64,000 bases of DNA. Origin: Isoetes taiwanensis. Its lineage: Eukaryota > Streptophyta > Lycopodiopsida > Isoetales > Isoetaceae. Positions 31,915-42,335 of the stretch are shown piece by piece. The notes under the pieces are model-generated. The model did no database searches and was not told the origin of the DNA. It worked only from the letters and a program-made list of their open reading frames with translations. Within the stretch, counting starts at the first letter, position 1. Every line of letters starts with the position of its first letter. The DNA lies in assembly GCA_021234155.1 (NCBI GenBank), contig JAJEKV010000017.1:11415525-11479524 (forward strand). The letters are read 5' to 3'. The position numbers and the translations under genes are program-made.

Positions 31915-32214
31915 ATGATTCCAAACCATGCTACAGTGGTGAGTTTTGGATTTTTAAGTTCAAGGATTCCTGGATACTACTTTAATCCTGGATTGTATGA
32001 TCTGCCGCTTCAAACATGGAAGCCAGACATTGTATCGTATGCTACATTGGTGAGTTTTGGATTTTTTAATTCAAGGATTCCTGGATACTACTTTAATCCT
32101 GGATTGTATGATCTGCTGCTTCAAACATGGAAGCCAGACATTGTATCATATTTTGTGCTGCCTAAAACATATGGCATGCATATACAAAAATTCATAGTGA
32201 AGGATCTTTACTGA
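31915..32214 (+). other. 99-codon frame with a duplicated 37-residue unit (unit 2)
   Basis: Second-unit copy of the frame at 28007. It differs near the second repeat end (DLLLQTWKPD here, disrupted to ISAASNMEAD in unit 1). The difference sits at CTG/CAG positions, so one version is probably a sequencing error. Confidence 0.25.
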
Positions 32215-32276
32215 AGAGGTCCTCACAAGGCTATACTAAATATGTGGTTGTGCCTTACTATCATCTGGGCAAAATA

Positions 32277-32373
32277 CAGGTAGAACAGGGTCCTAGCAGC
32301 ATAAGCTAGGTACCTTGCGCTACCTAGCACAGAATAATTATGCTGATTGTTAACACATAGACCGTTCTACCTG
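32277..32373. repeat. 97 bp nested fold-back element (unit 2)
   Basis: Identical copy of the structure at 28369-28465, again just before the AT-rich unit junction. Unit 3 is truncated before this point. Confidence 0.8.
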
Positions 32374-35300
32374 CGGTTGGAGGTAGGTTTCTATATATAT
32401 ATATACATATATATATAAATTGGCTGTCTCAGGGCTGTACTTTCATAGCCTAGAATAGTGGAAAGCTCCCCAGCTCCACTTCTGATATGGGTGGGAAGCT
32501 CCTTATGCTAGTTGCCAGTTGCCACTGCCTAAGCATAGGCTTTTTCCATAATCTTACAAAATCTGAGAGATACTAAAACTTTGAGTGCAATTTGATTCGG
32601 GCCTAGGAATGCTTAAAGTGGAATAAAAGTGGTGCAGAATAATTTCCAAAATTTAAATTTTGAGCTATATGGTTCCATGGCCAAACTATTTGGCATCCAA
32701 AGGAATAAGTGGAAACGCATGTTGGAATATTTGTTTCAATGGCTATACTAGTGTGAAAATAGAACTCATGTACAAGATGTTGCCTTGCTAAAAAAGCAAG
32801 GTACATATAATGCAATAAATTGGGTGCATAACATGCAAAAGGCACCATGGTCAACTTGGCTATGGTACGTGTAAATTTTATAAAGGCATAATGTTGGGAC
32901 ATGCCATGCTTGCCAAGTGTTGGGCTTTTGTAAAAAGTTTTGCATGCATGAACCTACATGCAAGATACGACATCTTTATAAACTTTAAGCATTAAGCTAT
33001 AGCATGATACGGCATCTATATGATATGATGTCTTGTTCCTATGGGGCAAAAATTTGAAGATATTCTTTGCCTTTATGGCATGAAAATTAACAATGGTTAA
33101 TTTGTGGCCTTTGAAAACTCGATTTCAAGCAGAGGCTAGGTCAAAAATAGATCCTATTTGTGAGCTTGGCACCATGAGAAAATATCTCAAGACAAGCATT
33201 ATCCGTTAATATAATTGGTTTTACGTTATCCGTAAAAATGTTAAAACTTGGAAATTATTTCTTATTAAAAAATAGGGGCTTTTTTTGAAATCGATTGAGC
33301 GCTTACGAACCCTAATCCAAGCAGAAGCATTGGAGCCGCATGCATGCCTACCGGCTACTTGAATCCATGTTCAGGGAGACCGAAACAGGCACTCAGCATT
33401 CGGATCTGCATGTGATTGCATACTATCTGGTAGCCAAGTACAGAAAAAATGATTCTCTGGATCCGTTGGTCGCAAAATGAATATGGCAGAATTCTTGATA
33501 TGCACTTGGTTGTATATGATTGGCCTGTTGCACACTTCGATATCAGAGATGCATCGAAAATACCAAGGCATAGATGGGCTCTTCTAGTTTTATTTTTAGG
33601 GCTCATAATACAGTTTCGGATTTGCCTTGTGCCGAATTTGTTGCTGTAAGTTCTTCTTGGGATGATACAGATGCATAACACCTGTTTGAATGCCGCATAT
33701 GGCAGTATCTATTTGAGTTTTTCTTTAAACAGCCTTGTCAGGGTTGCCATATCCAGTCTTGTTGGCCAAGGCACATATTCAAAGCAGCATTGTTGCTTTC
33801 GTTATTCAAAGAGCCAGGATAATGGATGGCTAATCACGATTCTCGCAAATATCGCAGAGGTATGCATTTATCTGCGGTTAAATATCTGCCCAATAAATGG
33901 CTACTTGGATATGCCATGAGGTATTATCTATTCTCTCAGACTATTTGAAAGAGCACCAAAACATTTGTTTGCTTTTATCATCATTATTATTGTTTTTCTG
34001 TAAGATAATTGTGGCTACTTAGCAAGACACAGAACTGGCCATGTATGTGTAGGTTTTGGTTGTACCTAAAGCCTAGCTACAAAATGATTAAGGATGTGGC
34101 CTGCGGCTTAAAACTAGCATTGACTTTCCAATAGAGACGAAAATGAGGTATGGATTTGCTGTGGCTAGTCTGCCTTGTTCTATTCTGGAAAGTTGAGCAT
34201 AAATCATGACTGTGATTTGTGCTATAATAGATATTTAAATTATTTCTAACTTATTGGAAAAAATCATGTTGCATTTTTAATAGAGCACTTAATGGATATG
34301 GCGAAACCTACTGATTACTATGCTTCGAATACGTGGAAGCATAGGCTCAACTTCTAATTTGTGGAGGCTTATAGCGAATAATCAGTTGCACACTTATGAT
34401 ATGTGGTGGACGGATATCAGGTTAGAAAAGACCATATATTCCATATGTCCAGGAAATTCTTTAAGATGCCTTAGTGTATGAAAATGCAAAGGCATGGCTG
34501 TTAGTATTCTAAAATAGCAGGATTCAATTCAGAACACAAATATGACTCTAAATTGAGGCATATAATTCTGAATAAAAGTGGCCAGTATGATTTATGGGTG
34601 CATTCATATGGTCTTATCGAAATTGTACTTGTGATAGTATGCTTAATGAATAAGCAATATGCATTTGCTTTTTTGTGTTTCTAAGCTAATGGCTGAAGCT
34701 AGAAATTAATAGAGGCATGTTGCACCATGTCTATACTTGGGGTGCATAAAAATTATAAGTTTGACTAACATGTGACAAGTCCTATTGTAGTTGATTGGAT
34801 TTGAAAACATCTCACGTTATAATTCCATCTTTCTTGTTAATGTTTTCCCTGGGCAAAAGGATACAATTGGTGATCAGTGATAAACTGAGAGACCCAATGT
34901 ACCTTTTGGCCCTTGCACATTTACCGTTTTCACGCTAATTGTGTATTGATTGGCTGCAGGTACGGGTTCTCTCCTCCAATTGTCTCTATTTTGCAAACCG
35001 GGTTGGTGTTAACATGGAAGGTTATGGAATGACGCAAAAAATGGAACTGTATACTATGCACTTTGTATGTTATTGTCTAAACTATTCAATTTCAATTCAA
35101 TAATAGTGCATTTTTGCAATTTACTCGATATGACTCTATGTTTTTGCTTAAGAATTTGTTGCAACAACTTTGCATTCAGGTTACATGGCTTTGGGGCTTG
35201 AGAAATCAGCCTTCTACCAGGTTGCCTTGAATGTTAAGTGTTGAATTACGTTTATGAATATTTTGCAACTACTTTTCATTAAGAATACATGGTGTTGGGG

Positions 35301-35498
35301 CTTGAGAAATCAGTCCTCTACTAGGTAGCCTTAATGGTTAGTTGTTGTATTCTAGTTTAAATCAACTGAAATTAAAATAGTACCAGGATCTGTGTGGGAT
35401 GGGCCTGGGTAACGCCAGGACAGACCTTCTCAAGCTCTAGCGAGGTGCTAGTGTTTGGAGTAATTGTGTTTGCTAGATTAGATCCTAGTAAATAGCTA

Positions 35499-35499
<1 letters not shown>

Positions 35500-35556
<57 letters not shown>
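35500..35556. repeat. AT microsatellite at the right edge of the array
   Basis: 57 bp of alternating AT. It replaces the short TATATA site found inside units 1 and 2 (near 27700 and 31600), and family-2 LTR sequence follows. Confidence 0.95.
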
Positions 35557-35559
<3 letters not shown>

Positions 35560-35560
35560 A

Positions 35561-36196
35561 CAAGAGCTTTTGCTCATTACATTCCAGTCAAAAAATCATT
35601 CTCCTTGATCATTTGTGCATCGATTCTTGCCAAATAGATTATTCTCCTTTGCTTGCAGGCATGTCAAAGATGTTAGGAGTTGTCAAGAGTTAAAAAAAGA
35701 TCAGTAAAACTCGACCTGCAAAAAACTTGCTTGCTGTTTTGGCTTGTGACTGGCTTTTTGCAAAAAAATGAATTTCAGACCATTTTAACATATTTCTTGC
35801 CAAAAAAGTTGTTGATCCTTGTGTGCAGACCTGTCAGAGATAGAATCAAGTGTCAAAACTCAAAAAAGACTCATACCTTCTGATCTTAAAAAATTAGCTT
35901 ACTGTCAGGGATATTGACCAAGTTTTGAATTGGTCAGGACCACAAATTTGAGAGATCTTTGCTAATCTGTTGGCATCTAACTTTTGGACCCAAATTCTTT
36001 GAGTCTTTAAGCAATCTTTTGAATTGAAATCATGTCAAGACTCCAATCTTCTTGCAAATGCCATCATTTTAGCTGAAGCACCCTTTTTTCTATTTTGGGA
36101 AAGTCTTATTGCAATTTTCTTGCACAGAGTGGTTGCTTGAAGAAACCTGGAGGTTCTAAGCCATTGAGATTGAAGGTTTGCCAGGAACACCTAACA
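35561..36196 (+). repeat. gypsy-2 5' LTR, 3' segment
   Basis: Reverse complement of the family-2 LTR starts at 57145 and 63713. It contains CAGAGTGGTTGCTT, then CCTGGAGGTTCTAAG, and ends GCCAGGAACACCTAACA. The CA end is followed by three T and the PBS. The terminal stem-loop is slightly eroded here (CCTAACA rather than CCTTCAACA). Confidence 0.8.
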
Positions 36197-36199
36197 TTT

Positions 36200-36217
36200 T
36201 GGAGGTCCTACCGAGAT
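36200..36217 (+). other. Primer binding site of gypsy-2 (tRNA-Gln-like)
   Basis: TGGAGGTCCTACCGAGAT, three bases after the LTR end. It differs at one position from the gypsy-1 PBS and matches a tRNA-Gln 3' end complement at 17 of 18 positions by my recollection. Confidence 0.65.
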
Positions 36218-36238
36218 CTTTACCTGGAATTTGAAATC

Positions 36239-36610
36239 ATGGCTCCTAGGAGGAATAATACAACTTCTGAGCATGTTGAAGCACAAGAAAATCATGAGAC
36301 GTCTGAAACAGTGGCAGAAGTAAGTATTCAAGCAAATGCAAGTATGCCTTATCACTACTTTGAGTTAAACATGCGAATTCCTCCTCCTACATTTGATCTA
36401 AGTATGAATGCTAGTAATTTCTTGAAGACTTTTGAGGAATACTATCAGGAATATGAGCATAAAAAGGGATGCAAGTTCTCTGAATTCAAGAAATGCTTCA
36501 AAAATGATGAAGTAAGAGCATGCTTGGAATATGTCATGAGCTTAGGTGCTAATTCATGGGATGAGATTGTAAATTCTTGGCAAGGTTTGGTAAGCTACTT
36601 GATCTCTAAG
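36239..36610 (+). pseudogene. gypsy-2 gag, N-terminal part
   Basis: Starts MAPRRNN, equivalent to gypsy-1 MAPKQKF. It shares PPPTFDLSMNASNFLKTFEEYY with gypsy-1 in part, then HKKGCKFSEFKKCFK and ANSWDEIVN. A frame break near 36570 moves coding to FLARFGKL, matching FLDRFGKL of gypsy-1, and the sequence then loses similarity where a LINE fragment begins at about 36620-36640. The methionine at 36095 lies in the LTR and is not a start. Confidence 0.8.
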
Positions 36611-36639
36611 ATTTGATCTTTGTGTTGGAAACCTTTCAC

Positions 36640-37553
36640 ATTCCTGGGAGTTCTTTCGAGCTCGCTTTCGCCTGAGGGGCAGTGGCCGGGCTATCTGGGA
36701 ACAAGTGGCGGGGAGTATTCCGCTACACATACCTATAGTCCCTCAGGATGATGTGGTGGTGCAGGTTTGGAAGGTTCATCCGGATGTTGTGTCTTCTTGT
36801 TTTGTGCGGTCTTGTTACCAGGTGCTGGCTATTCATGACACACTGCCCCCTTCAGGCAAGTGGTCTCTGCAGCTTTCGGGTTCTCGATGGCGCTCGGTTT
36901 GGACGTGGACATGGAGCTCACTTCCCCCACCGAAGGTTAGGGTGCTTCTGTGGCAGGTGATGCACCGTTGTATCAGGGTGAATGCCCTTGTGAGTCAGTT
37001 TAGGCCGGGTGTGAGCCCTCTCTGCCCATGTTGTGGCCTTCATCGTGAGACTTTGGAGCATTGTCTAATTTTATGCCCTCACTTGCAGGCTGCCTGGGAT
37101 TGGGTTAGGGCTCTGTTTCAGGTGAGATTGACTAGCCAGCAGTTGCTACTTCATGTGTATCCTGGTGCTTGGCCGCTCTTGCGGTAGCAAGCCTTGCATC
37201 TGTGCGTGGCTTGGTTGGTGTGGCTGATTTGGAAGCGGCGGCGGTTGTGGATCTTTCAGGGGATTCAGCAGCCTGCAGCCTCTCTGATTCCTCGACTCAG
37301 GTACAAGCTATTTCAAAGCTTTTTGGTGTTCCGGGATTAGTAGAGCGGAAGTTTTCCATTTGGCGAGACTTCTTGGGTGTTGTAGATGGTGATGGTCGGT
37401 TTGTACAGCAGTAGAGTTGCAGTTTTTCTGTGAGTTTGTTGCGGAGTGTCGAGGTATCGCTGTCTCTTTGGGGCAGTTCTCCTTCCTCCTCACTTGCTTT
37501 GTAACATTACCATTCTTTTAATATATTGATGGCACAGTTCTTCAAAAAAAAAA
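36640..37553 (+). mobile_element. 5'-truncated LINE fragment (3' end of ORF2) in gypsy-2 gag
   Basis: Encodes the last part of an L1 ORF2: SCFVRSCYQVLAIHDTLPP, then PPPKVRVLLWQVMHRCIRVN and CPCCGLHRETLEHCLILC (zf-RVT). It is related to, but clearly diverged from, the LINE at 20930-21280. A 3' UTR and a poly(A) run (about 37541-37553) close it. Typical dead-on-arrival insertion. The left boundary is approximate and about 25-30 gag residues appear to be missing at the site. Confidence 0.8.
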
Positions 37554-37559
37554 AAAATG

Positions 37560-38599
37560 TTGAGATTTTTAATCTGTATCATGTCAAGTGCCAAGTGAAT
37601 CAAGTGCCTAACTATACTTTGCATCTGGTTGCTTCACTTATTCGATATTTGAGCAGCAGATCAAGAATACACAGGAAATGCTCCAGATACAAAAGCAAGA
37701 AGGATTTGACACCATACACAAAGCCTTTACTAAGGCTACTGAAATTGTTGACACGATTTCCTATCTTCCTGAAGATATGCACTCACCTCATGATCCTTTC
37801 TTTCCAGATTATGAGCATGAGTACATGGGACCTAGACCAGTGCCAATCTATGCTATTCAAAAGGACAAGAAAAAGCCAAAGATGGAGGATCCAGATGGTC
37901 CTGTGGCTGATGTCAGAGCTGAAATATCCGAAGTGTCTGAAGCCTTAGTTAAGTCACAAAGCAACTCCAAGAAATGAAGAGTTCAAGACCCGAGAAGAGG
38001 ATATACCCTCCATGTGCTCATTGCTCAAGAAATACTCATTCATCAGATTATTGCTGGTACAGACCATGCACTAAGTGTGGTAAGAGAGGGCATTTTGGTA
38101 AAGAATGCCTTTTGTGCTTTTTGCAAAGCAATAGGCCATTATAAAGATAGGTGTAGTGTGAAAGAGTACTTTGCTAGGCAAGAAAAGGCCAAAACTAATG
38201 AGCCAAGTGCCGCAGTCAGATTTGTGCAGGAAATTGAAGATCAGGAGGAGACCATGGCTGTCCATACCAAAGGGATGAATAACTCAAAGGATAAAGAGCA
38301 AGTTCAAGCAATGAGGAAACCTATGCACCCAAGTTTAAGGAAAATGAGCCAAATCAGGTTGTGCCTCCTTCCCCTTATAAAAAATACATGAAAAAGAAAA
38401 GGAGAGTAAAGATTTTGAATCTCTATTGAAACATTCCAAGATCAGTGTGGATTTGCTTACTTTGCTTAAGATTGCCCTATCTTATAGAAAAAAGGTTTTG
38501 AATCTAACCAAAGAGGACGAATTGGCTCTTACAAATCACATTGAGGAGCATGTGTTGACCCAAGAAGATTATGATCCAAGTGCCTTTACATGTGTGGCC
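37560..38599 (+). pseudogene. gypsy-2 gag, C-terminal part with zinc knuckles and protease start
   Basis: Resumes the gag homology: MLQIQKQEGFDTIHKAFTK (gypsy-1 has LLKIQAAEGFDSIYKVFAK), then PVPIYAIQKDKKKPK. Zinc knuckles follow across frame breaks: CAHCSRNTHSSDYC and CTKCGKRGHFGKEC in one frame, CAFCKAIGHYKDRC in another. Near the end ISVDLLTLLKIALSY and DPSAFTC match the gypsy-1 segment just before its protease. At 38599 a copia element interrupts it. I find no continuation beyond that element. Confidence 0.75.
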
Positions 38600-39027
38600 T
38601 GATGGAAATGGTGATAATACCAGAACATGGTTTAACCTAAGTTGATATTTGTATCATTGAATATTTAAAGGTCTAAGACTATGGTCTTAGAATGTAAATA
38701 TTATTATCTGTAATTATCCATAAACCTAGCTCGGTGAACAGTGCCACCGGCCAGGTGTTTTCACAAACACGGATCTAGCAACCGACATGCTGATCCAAAG
38801 GCATCGATTCATGGATTACTGCTAAGCGGTGATCTAACATTGTATATAAGAAGGATTCTAAGTTAAACAGATGATTGAGTCTTCTGCAGTAATCGATCAA
38901 AGTTGCCCTATTCAGTATATGATTAAGTTTTGTTAATATGGTTCATTTTCAATATTAACTAGGTGTATGACATTTGTGATAACTAATGATTGGTGATTAA
39001 TATTATATTGAGATCAAATTCCTTTCA
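38600..39027 (+). repeat. 5' LTR of the copia element
   Basis: 428 bp, TGATGGAAATGG at the start and CA at the end, one base before the PBS. It contains a TATA-like TATATAAG at 38843-38850, expected to drive element transcription. The 3' LTR begins identically at 43300. Confidence 0.92.
38843..38850 (+). promoter_or_regulatory. TATA box in the copia LTR
   Basis: TATATAAG inside the 5' LTR about 185 bp before its end, a normal position for the U3/R promoter. The same sequence is present in the 3' LTR near 43543. Confidence 0.5.
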
Positions 39028-39028
39028 G

Positions 39029-39046
39029 TGGTATCAGAACAGGATT
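39029..39046 (+). other. Primer binding site of the copia element (initiator tRNA-Met)
   Basis: TGGTATCAGAACAGGATT closely matches the TGGTATCAGAGC PBS complementary to plant initiator tRNA-Met, the usual copia primer. Confidence 0.85.
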
Positions 39047-39051
39047 GCACA

Positions 39052-40089
39052 ATGTCTATACGATTTGGAGCAACACTTTTGAGTTCTATTGAAATATTTC
39101 AGGGAGTTGGAGGATTTCAAATATGGAAAGAGAGAATCAAAGAGGCCTTGCAATTTGAAGGTCTGTGGCATATTGTTGAACCAAATGCTGAGATTAGTGA
39201 TGAAGTAAGCAGCACTGCAGTTGGTGAATCTTCAGCAGCAAGGTCAGGAGAATCCACTGCCAAATCAAAAGAGGTAAGTATAAGCAGTGATAAGCTAGGA
39301 GAAGATTTGAAAAACAGTCAAGCCAAAGCTATAATCATGTGTAAAGTTGCCCCTAGCATAATGCTTAAATTAAGAAATTTGAGTCCTAAGGAGGCTTGGA
39401 AATATCTTATCAAAACATACCAAACCAAGAGCTCTTCTCAGATAGATGTGCTGGAAAAGGAAATTAGAAAATTAAAGTTTGATGAGAAGATAGACCTGAC
39501 CACATTATTCCACAAGTTTGATTCATTGTGCGCAGACTTGGAGGCAGTAGGTGTAACAATGTCTAAAAATCATCAGATTTTAGCAATATCAAAAATGTTC
39601 ATTAACTATGGAACATTAGCCACACTTATTAGAACTATTGCCAAAACCAGGGAAGAGGCTGAGCAAATTGCTAGGACAGAAATAGAACAAAAGCTTATGA
39701 TTGAAAATGAGAATGAGGAGGACAAGGAGTCTGCTGAGGTGCTTGTTGTCAGAAAAGGAAAAGGGAATAATGACAAAGGCAAGCAGATTGGATCCTGTTA
39801 TGGGTGTGGTGAAGTAGGTCACTTAAAATTTAACTGTCCAAAGAATGCTAGAACATGTTTTACATGTGGAGGTATAGGCCATGTGGCTTCAAAATGCCCA
39901 ACCCCTAAAGATAGTGGCAGGGGCAGAGGCAGGGGCAGGGGTAAACCAAATAACTGGAGCATGAATAAGGGTAAGGGCAGAGGCTCTAAAGCTGCACATA
40001 CAAATGTAGCAGTCATTGAATCTGAAGAGGAAGACTTGGAGGAAGAGGTAACCACTTTTTTTTTCAAATTGCTTGAGCAAGGAACATAA
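39052..40089 (+). CDS. Copia gag (capsid and nucleocapsid)
   Basis: I place the start at MSIRFG (39052), because the upstream in-frame methionine at 39028 overlaps the LTR/PBS boundary. The capsid region contains GVGGFQIWKERIKEALQ and LRNLSPKEAWKYL, the UBN2-type gag pattern of copia elements. Two zinc knuckles follow, CYGCGEVGHLKFNC and CFTCGGIGHVASKC, then a basic Gly/Arg-rich tail (GRGRGRGRGK). It ends at 40089 just after a run of T in a T8 tract, overlapping the protease frame by 17 bases. That is consistent with a frameshift between gag and pol, programmed or accidental. Confidence 0.9.
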   Translation: MSIRFGATLLSSIEIFQGVGGFQIWKERIKEALQFEGLWHIVEPNAEISDEVSSTAVGESSAARSGESTAKSKEVSISSDKLGEDLKNSQAKAIIMCKVAPSIMLKLRNLSPKEAWKYLIKTYQTKSSSQIDVLEKEIRKLKFDEKIDLTTLFHKFDSLCADLEAVGVTMSKNHQILAISKMFINYGTLATLIRTIAKTREEAEQIARTEIEQKLMIENENEEDKESAEVLVVRKGKGNNDKGKQIGSCYGCGEVGHLKFNCPKNARTCFTCGGIGHVASKCPTPKDSGRGRGRGRGKPNNWSMNKGKGRGSKAAHTNVAVIESEEEDLEEEVTTFFFKLLEQGT

Positions 40090-40453
40090 TGCAAAAACAT
40101 CTTTCATTGTAGATTCGGGAGTTGAAAGAACAATCATAGATTCTTCAGATCTGCTCACAAGAAAGGATAAGGAGACACATCTTAAGAGCATACGTTTAGG
40201 AGATGGAAGAACAAAAGAAGTTGAAACTACAGGAATGCTCAAGTTATTTGATTTGCAAGGAAAACCAGTAGAAATTGAAAAAGTACCTTGTGTACCTTCT
40301 ATTGTCAAAAATTTTATTTCAGTAAGTCAATTAGTAGGCTTGGATTATCAAGTACTATTTGACAAGCATGTATGCAAAATTGTGAAGAATAATAAAATCT
40401 GTTTTTTGGCTAAAAGAGTTGGTGATCTTTTTGAGACGAATATATTCCAATGA
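40073..40453 (+). CDS. Copia aspartic protease
   Basis: Processes the polyprotein. TSFIVDSGVERTIIDSS carries the Asp-Ser-Gly active site. The downstream pattern LGDGRTKEVETTGMLKLF, then VPCVPSIVKNFISVSQL, is the typical copia retropepsin continuation. The frame ends at 40453, and integrase resumes in a different frame at 40450, so one base is gained or lost here. Confidence 0.88.
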   Translation: MSKEHNAKTSFIVDSGVERTIIDSSDLLTRKDKETHLKSIRLGDGRTKEVETTGMLKLFDLQGKPVEIEKVPCVPSIVKNFISVSQLVGLDYQVLFDKHVCKIVKNNKICFLAKRVGDLFETNIFQ

Positions 40454-41058
40454 TAAATATTGCATCAGTCCCAACTTTGAAGGCCTGGCATGAACATTTG
40501 GGACATACAAATATAAAAAACGTAAAGGCATTAAGTAAATTGGGATATATTGATGCCATAAATGAGGAGCAAAATAATTTTGTATGCAGGGGATGCATGA
40601 TAGGAAAAAGCACAAGACATTCCTTCTCAAGGAGACAAAAAAGAGCAGAGATACCTTTGGAGCTGATTCATACTGACATATGTGGCCCTCTCAACAAAAG
40701 AAGCTGCACTGGAAAAAGGTACTTCATTACCTTCATAGATGACTTTACTAGGAAGGCAAAATGTTATTGCTTGTCAAGAAAATTTGAAGCCTTAAGAGCG
40801 TTCAAGGAGTATGTCACTGAAGTAGAGAGAGAAACAGGTTATAAAGTAAAATGTTTGAGGTCAGACAGGGGAGGTGAATATATATCTAGAAAATTTAAAG
40901 CATTTTGTAATGAAAAAGGAATAAGGAGGCAGCTAACATGTAGATATTCTCCCCAGCAGAATGGGGTGGCAGAGAGGAAAAATAGAACATGTCTAAATGC
41001 TGTTAGAGCCATGCTTAAGCATACTGGCCTGCCAAAAGGCTATGGGAAGAAGCATTGA
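40450..41058 (+). CDS. Copia integrase (zinc finger and catalytic core)
   Basis: The gag-pre-integrase zinc-binding region is WHEHLGHTNIKN...CRGCMIGK. The catalytic D,D,E residues are in LIHTDICGPL, LRSDRGGEYIS and QQNGVAERKNR, spaced as in copia integrases. The frame ends at 41058, where GLPKGYGKKH is followed by a stop. A one-base shift gives the conserved continuation LWEEALKAAIYIQNRLP, so this is a frame break rather than a natural end. Confidence 0.92.
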   Translation: MINIASVPTLKAWHEHLGHTNIKNVKALSKLGYIDAINEEQNNFVCRGCMIGKSTRHSFSRRQKRAEIPLELIHTDICGPLNKRSCTGKRYFITFIDDFTRKAKCYCLSRKFEALRAFKEYVTEVERETGYKVKCLRSDRGGEYISRKFKAFCNEKGIRRQLTCRYSPQQNGVAERKNRTCLNAVRAMLKHTGLPKGYGKKH

Positions 41059-42335
41059 AGGCTGCAATTTACATACAGAATAGACTACCAAGTGTTAGTA
41101 TTGATGGAGAAATACCAGAGACATTGTGGTCAAAGAAAATAGCAGCATATCACGGATTTAGAACTTATGGATGTATGGCTTATGTCCATATACCAGAGGA
41201 GTTAAGGAGCAAATTGGATGACATGGCTCAAGTTGCATTCCTGGTTGGTTATGATGAAGAGGCAAAAGCCTATAGATTATTTGAACCAAATAAAGGAAAG
41301 ATAATAATAAGCAGATATGTTGTATTTGTTGAGGAGCAATTATATAAAGACAGTAAGGAGCCTAGCTTAGCAAAAGCAGTCAGAGATAATAAGATGGAGG
41401 ATATTAAACATGAAATAGAAATCAGCAGTGATGAAGAAGACTTTGATAAAACTGAAAGTTATGAAAATAAAATAGAAAGTGAAAGTATTGAAGGGAAGAA
41501 CAATATAAATCTTCCAATGCAGGGTGAAATGAGCACAACGACACAAAGAAAAAGAATGTCTGAGGCTGAAAGGCTGAGGAAAGAATTAGAAGACAAAGGC
41601 ATTAAAATAAATGAGCTTGGAAGAGAAGAAGATGGGAAGAGTAAAAGATTAGAAACCTTTGAGGAAGAAATGACTCCAGCCTTAATGACAGTAATGGACA
41701 GCAATACACCTTTGACATATGAAGAAGCAATGATGAATGAAAACAGCAAGCAATGGCAAAGGGCAATGTCAGAAGAAATGCAAGCATTTATAAGGACAGG
41801 AACATTTGAAGTTGTGGACCAACCAGAAAACAGAAACATTGTAGGAAATAGATGGTTGTTCAAAATAAAGGAACTACCTAATGGGGAAAGAAAGTTTAAA
41901 GCAAGACTTGTAGCACAGGGTTTCTCTCAGCAAAAGGGAGTGGATTACAATGACACTTATTTACCAATAGTGAAAATGGCAAGCATAAGGATAATGTTGA
42001 CACTAGCAAATTCTTTGAATCTAGAAATTCATCATATGGATGTAAGCACTGCCTTTCTAAATGCTGAGTTAGAAGAAGAAATATATATGAAACCTCCAAA
42101 AGGATTTGAAGAAAAGGAAGGAAAAACATGGAAGCTCAAGAAAGCAGTTTATGGGCTTAAACAGTCACCCAGGGCCTGGTATAAGTGCATGGACAAGTAT
42201 TTAATGGAGCAGGGATTTATGAAATTGAATGGAGATGGAAACTTGTACATCTTCAAACAAAATGAGCAGTTTTGCCTAATAGCACTATATATTGATGACT
42301 GTGTAATGTTTTCAAATAATGTAGATTGTCTGTGA
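41055..42335 (+). CDS. Copia integrase C-terminus and reverse transcriptase
   Basis: The first part (AAIYIQNRLPS, RTYGCMAYVHIP, AFLVGYDEEAKAYRLF) is the end of the copia integrase. An acidic linker follows. RT (RVT_2) starts at WQRAMSEEMQAF. Visible are NRWLFKIKELPNGE, FKARLVAQGFSQQKGVDY, the catalytic HHMDVSTAFLNAELEEEIYM, GLKQSPRAWY and the YIDD box (IALYIDDCVMF). It stops at 42335 (after DCL), and homologous sequence continues in frame past this stop. Confidence 0.92.
   Translation: MKAAIYIQNRLPSVSIDGEIPETLWSKKIAAYHGFRTYGCMAYVHIPEELRSKLDDMAQVAFLVGYDEEAKAYRLFEPNKGKIIISRYVVFVEEQLYKDSKEPSLAKAVRDNKMEDIKHEIEISSDEEDFDKTESYENKIESESIEGKNNINLPMQGEMSTTTQRKRMSEAERLRKELEDKGIKINELGREEDGKSKRLETFEEEMTPALMTVMDSNTPLTYEEAMMNENSKQWQRAMSEEMQAFIRTGTFEVVDQPENRNIVGNRWLFKIKELPNGERKFKARLVAQGFSQQKGVDYNDTYLPIVKMASIRIMLTLANSLNLEIHHMDVSTAFLNAELEEEIYMKPPKGFEEKEGKTWKLKKAVYGLKQSPRAWYKCMDKYLMEQGFMKLNGDGNLYIFKQNEQFCLIALYIDDCVMFSNNVDCL

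Larger units (their letters stand above)
24546..35560. repeat. 11 kb tandem array of a 3.9 kb unit, flanked by AT microsatellites
   Basis: The phrase AAATTGGCTGTCTCAGGGCT recurs at about 24603, 28508 and 32416, a period of about 3,906 bp, and the whole intervening sequence repeats. Units 1 (24586-28484) and 2 (28485-32392) are complete. Unit 3 (32393-35500) is cut at an internal TATATA site that has become a 57 bp AT run. Identity is very high. Unit 3 has ordinary point differences around 32640-33000, while most other differences lie at CAG/CTG sites. No transposase, RT or recognisable gene is present. Confidence 0.9.
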
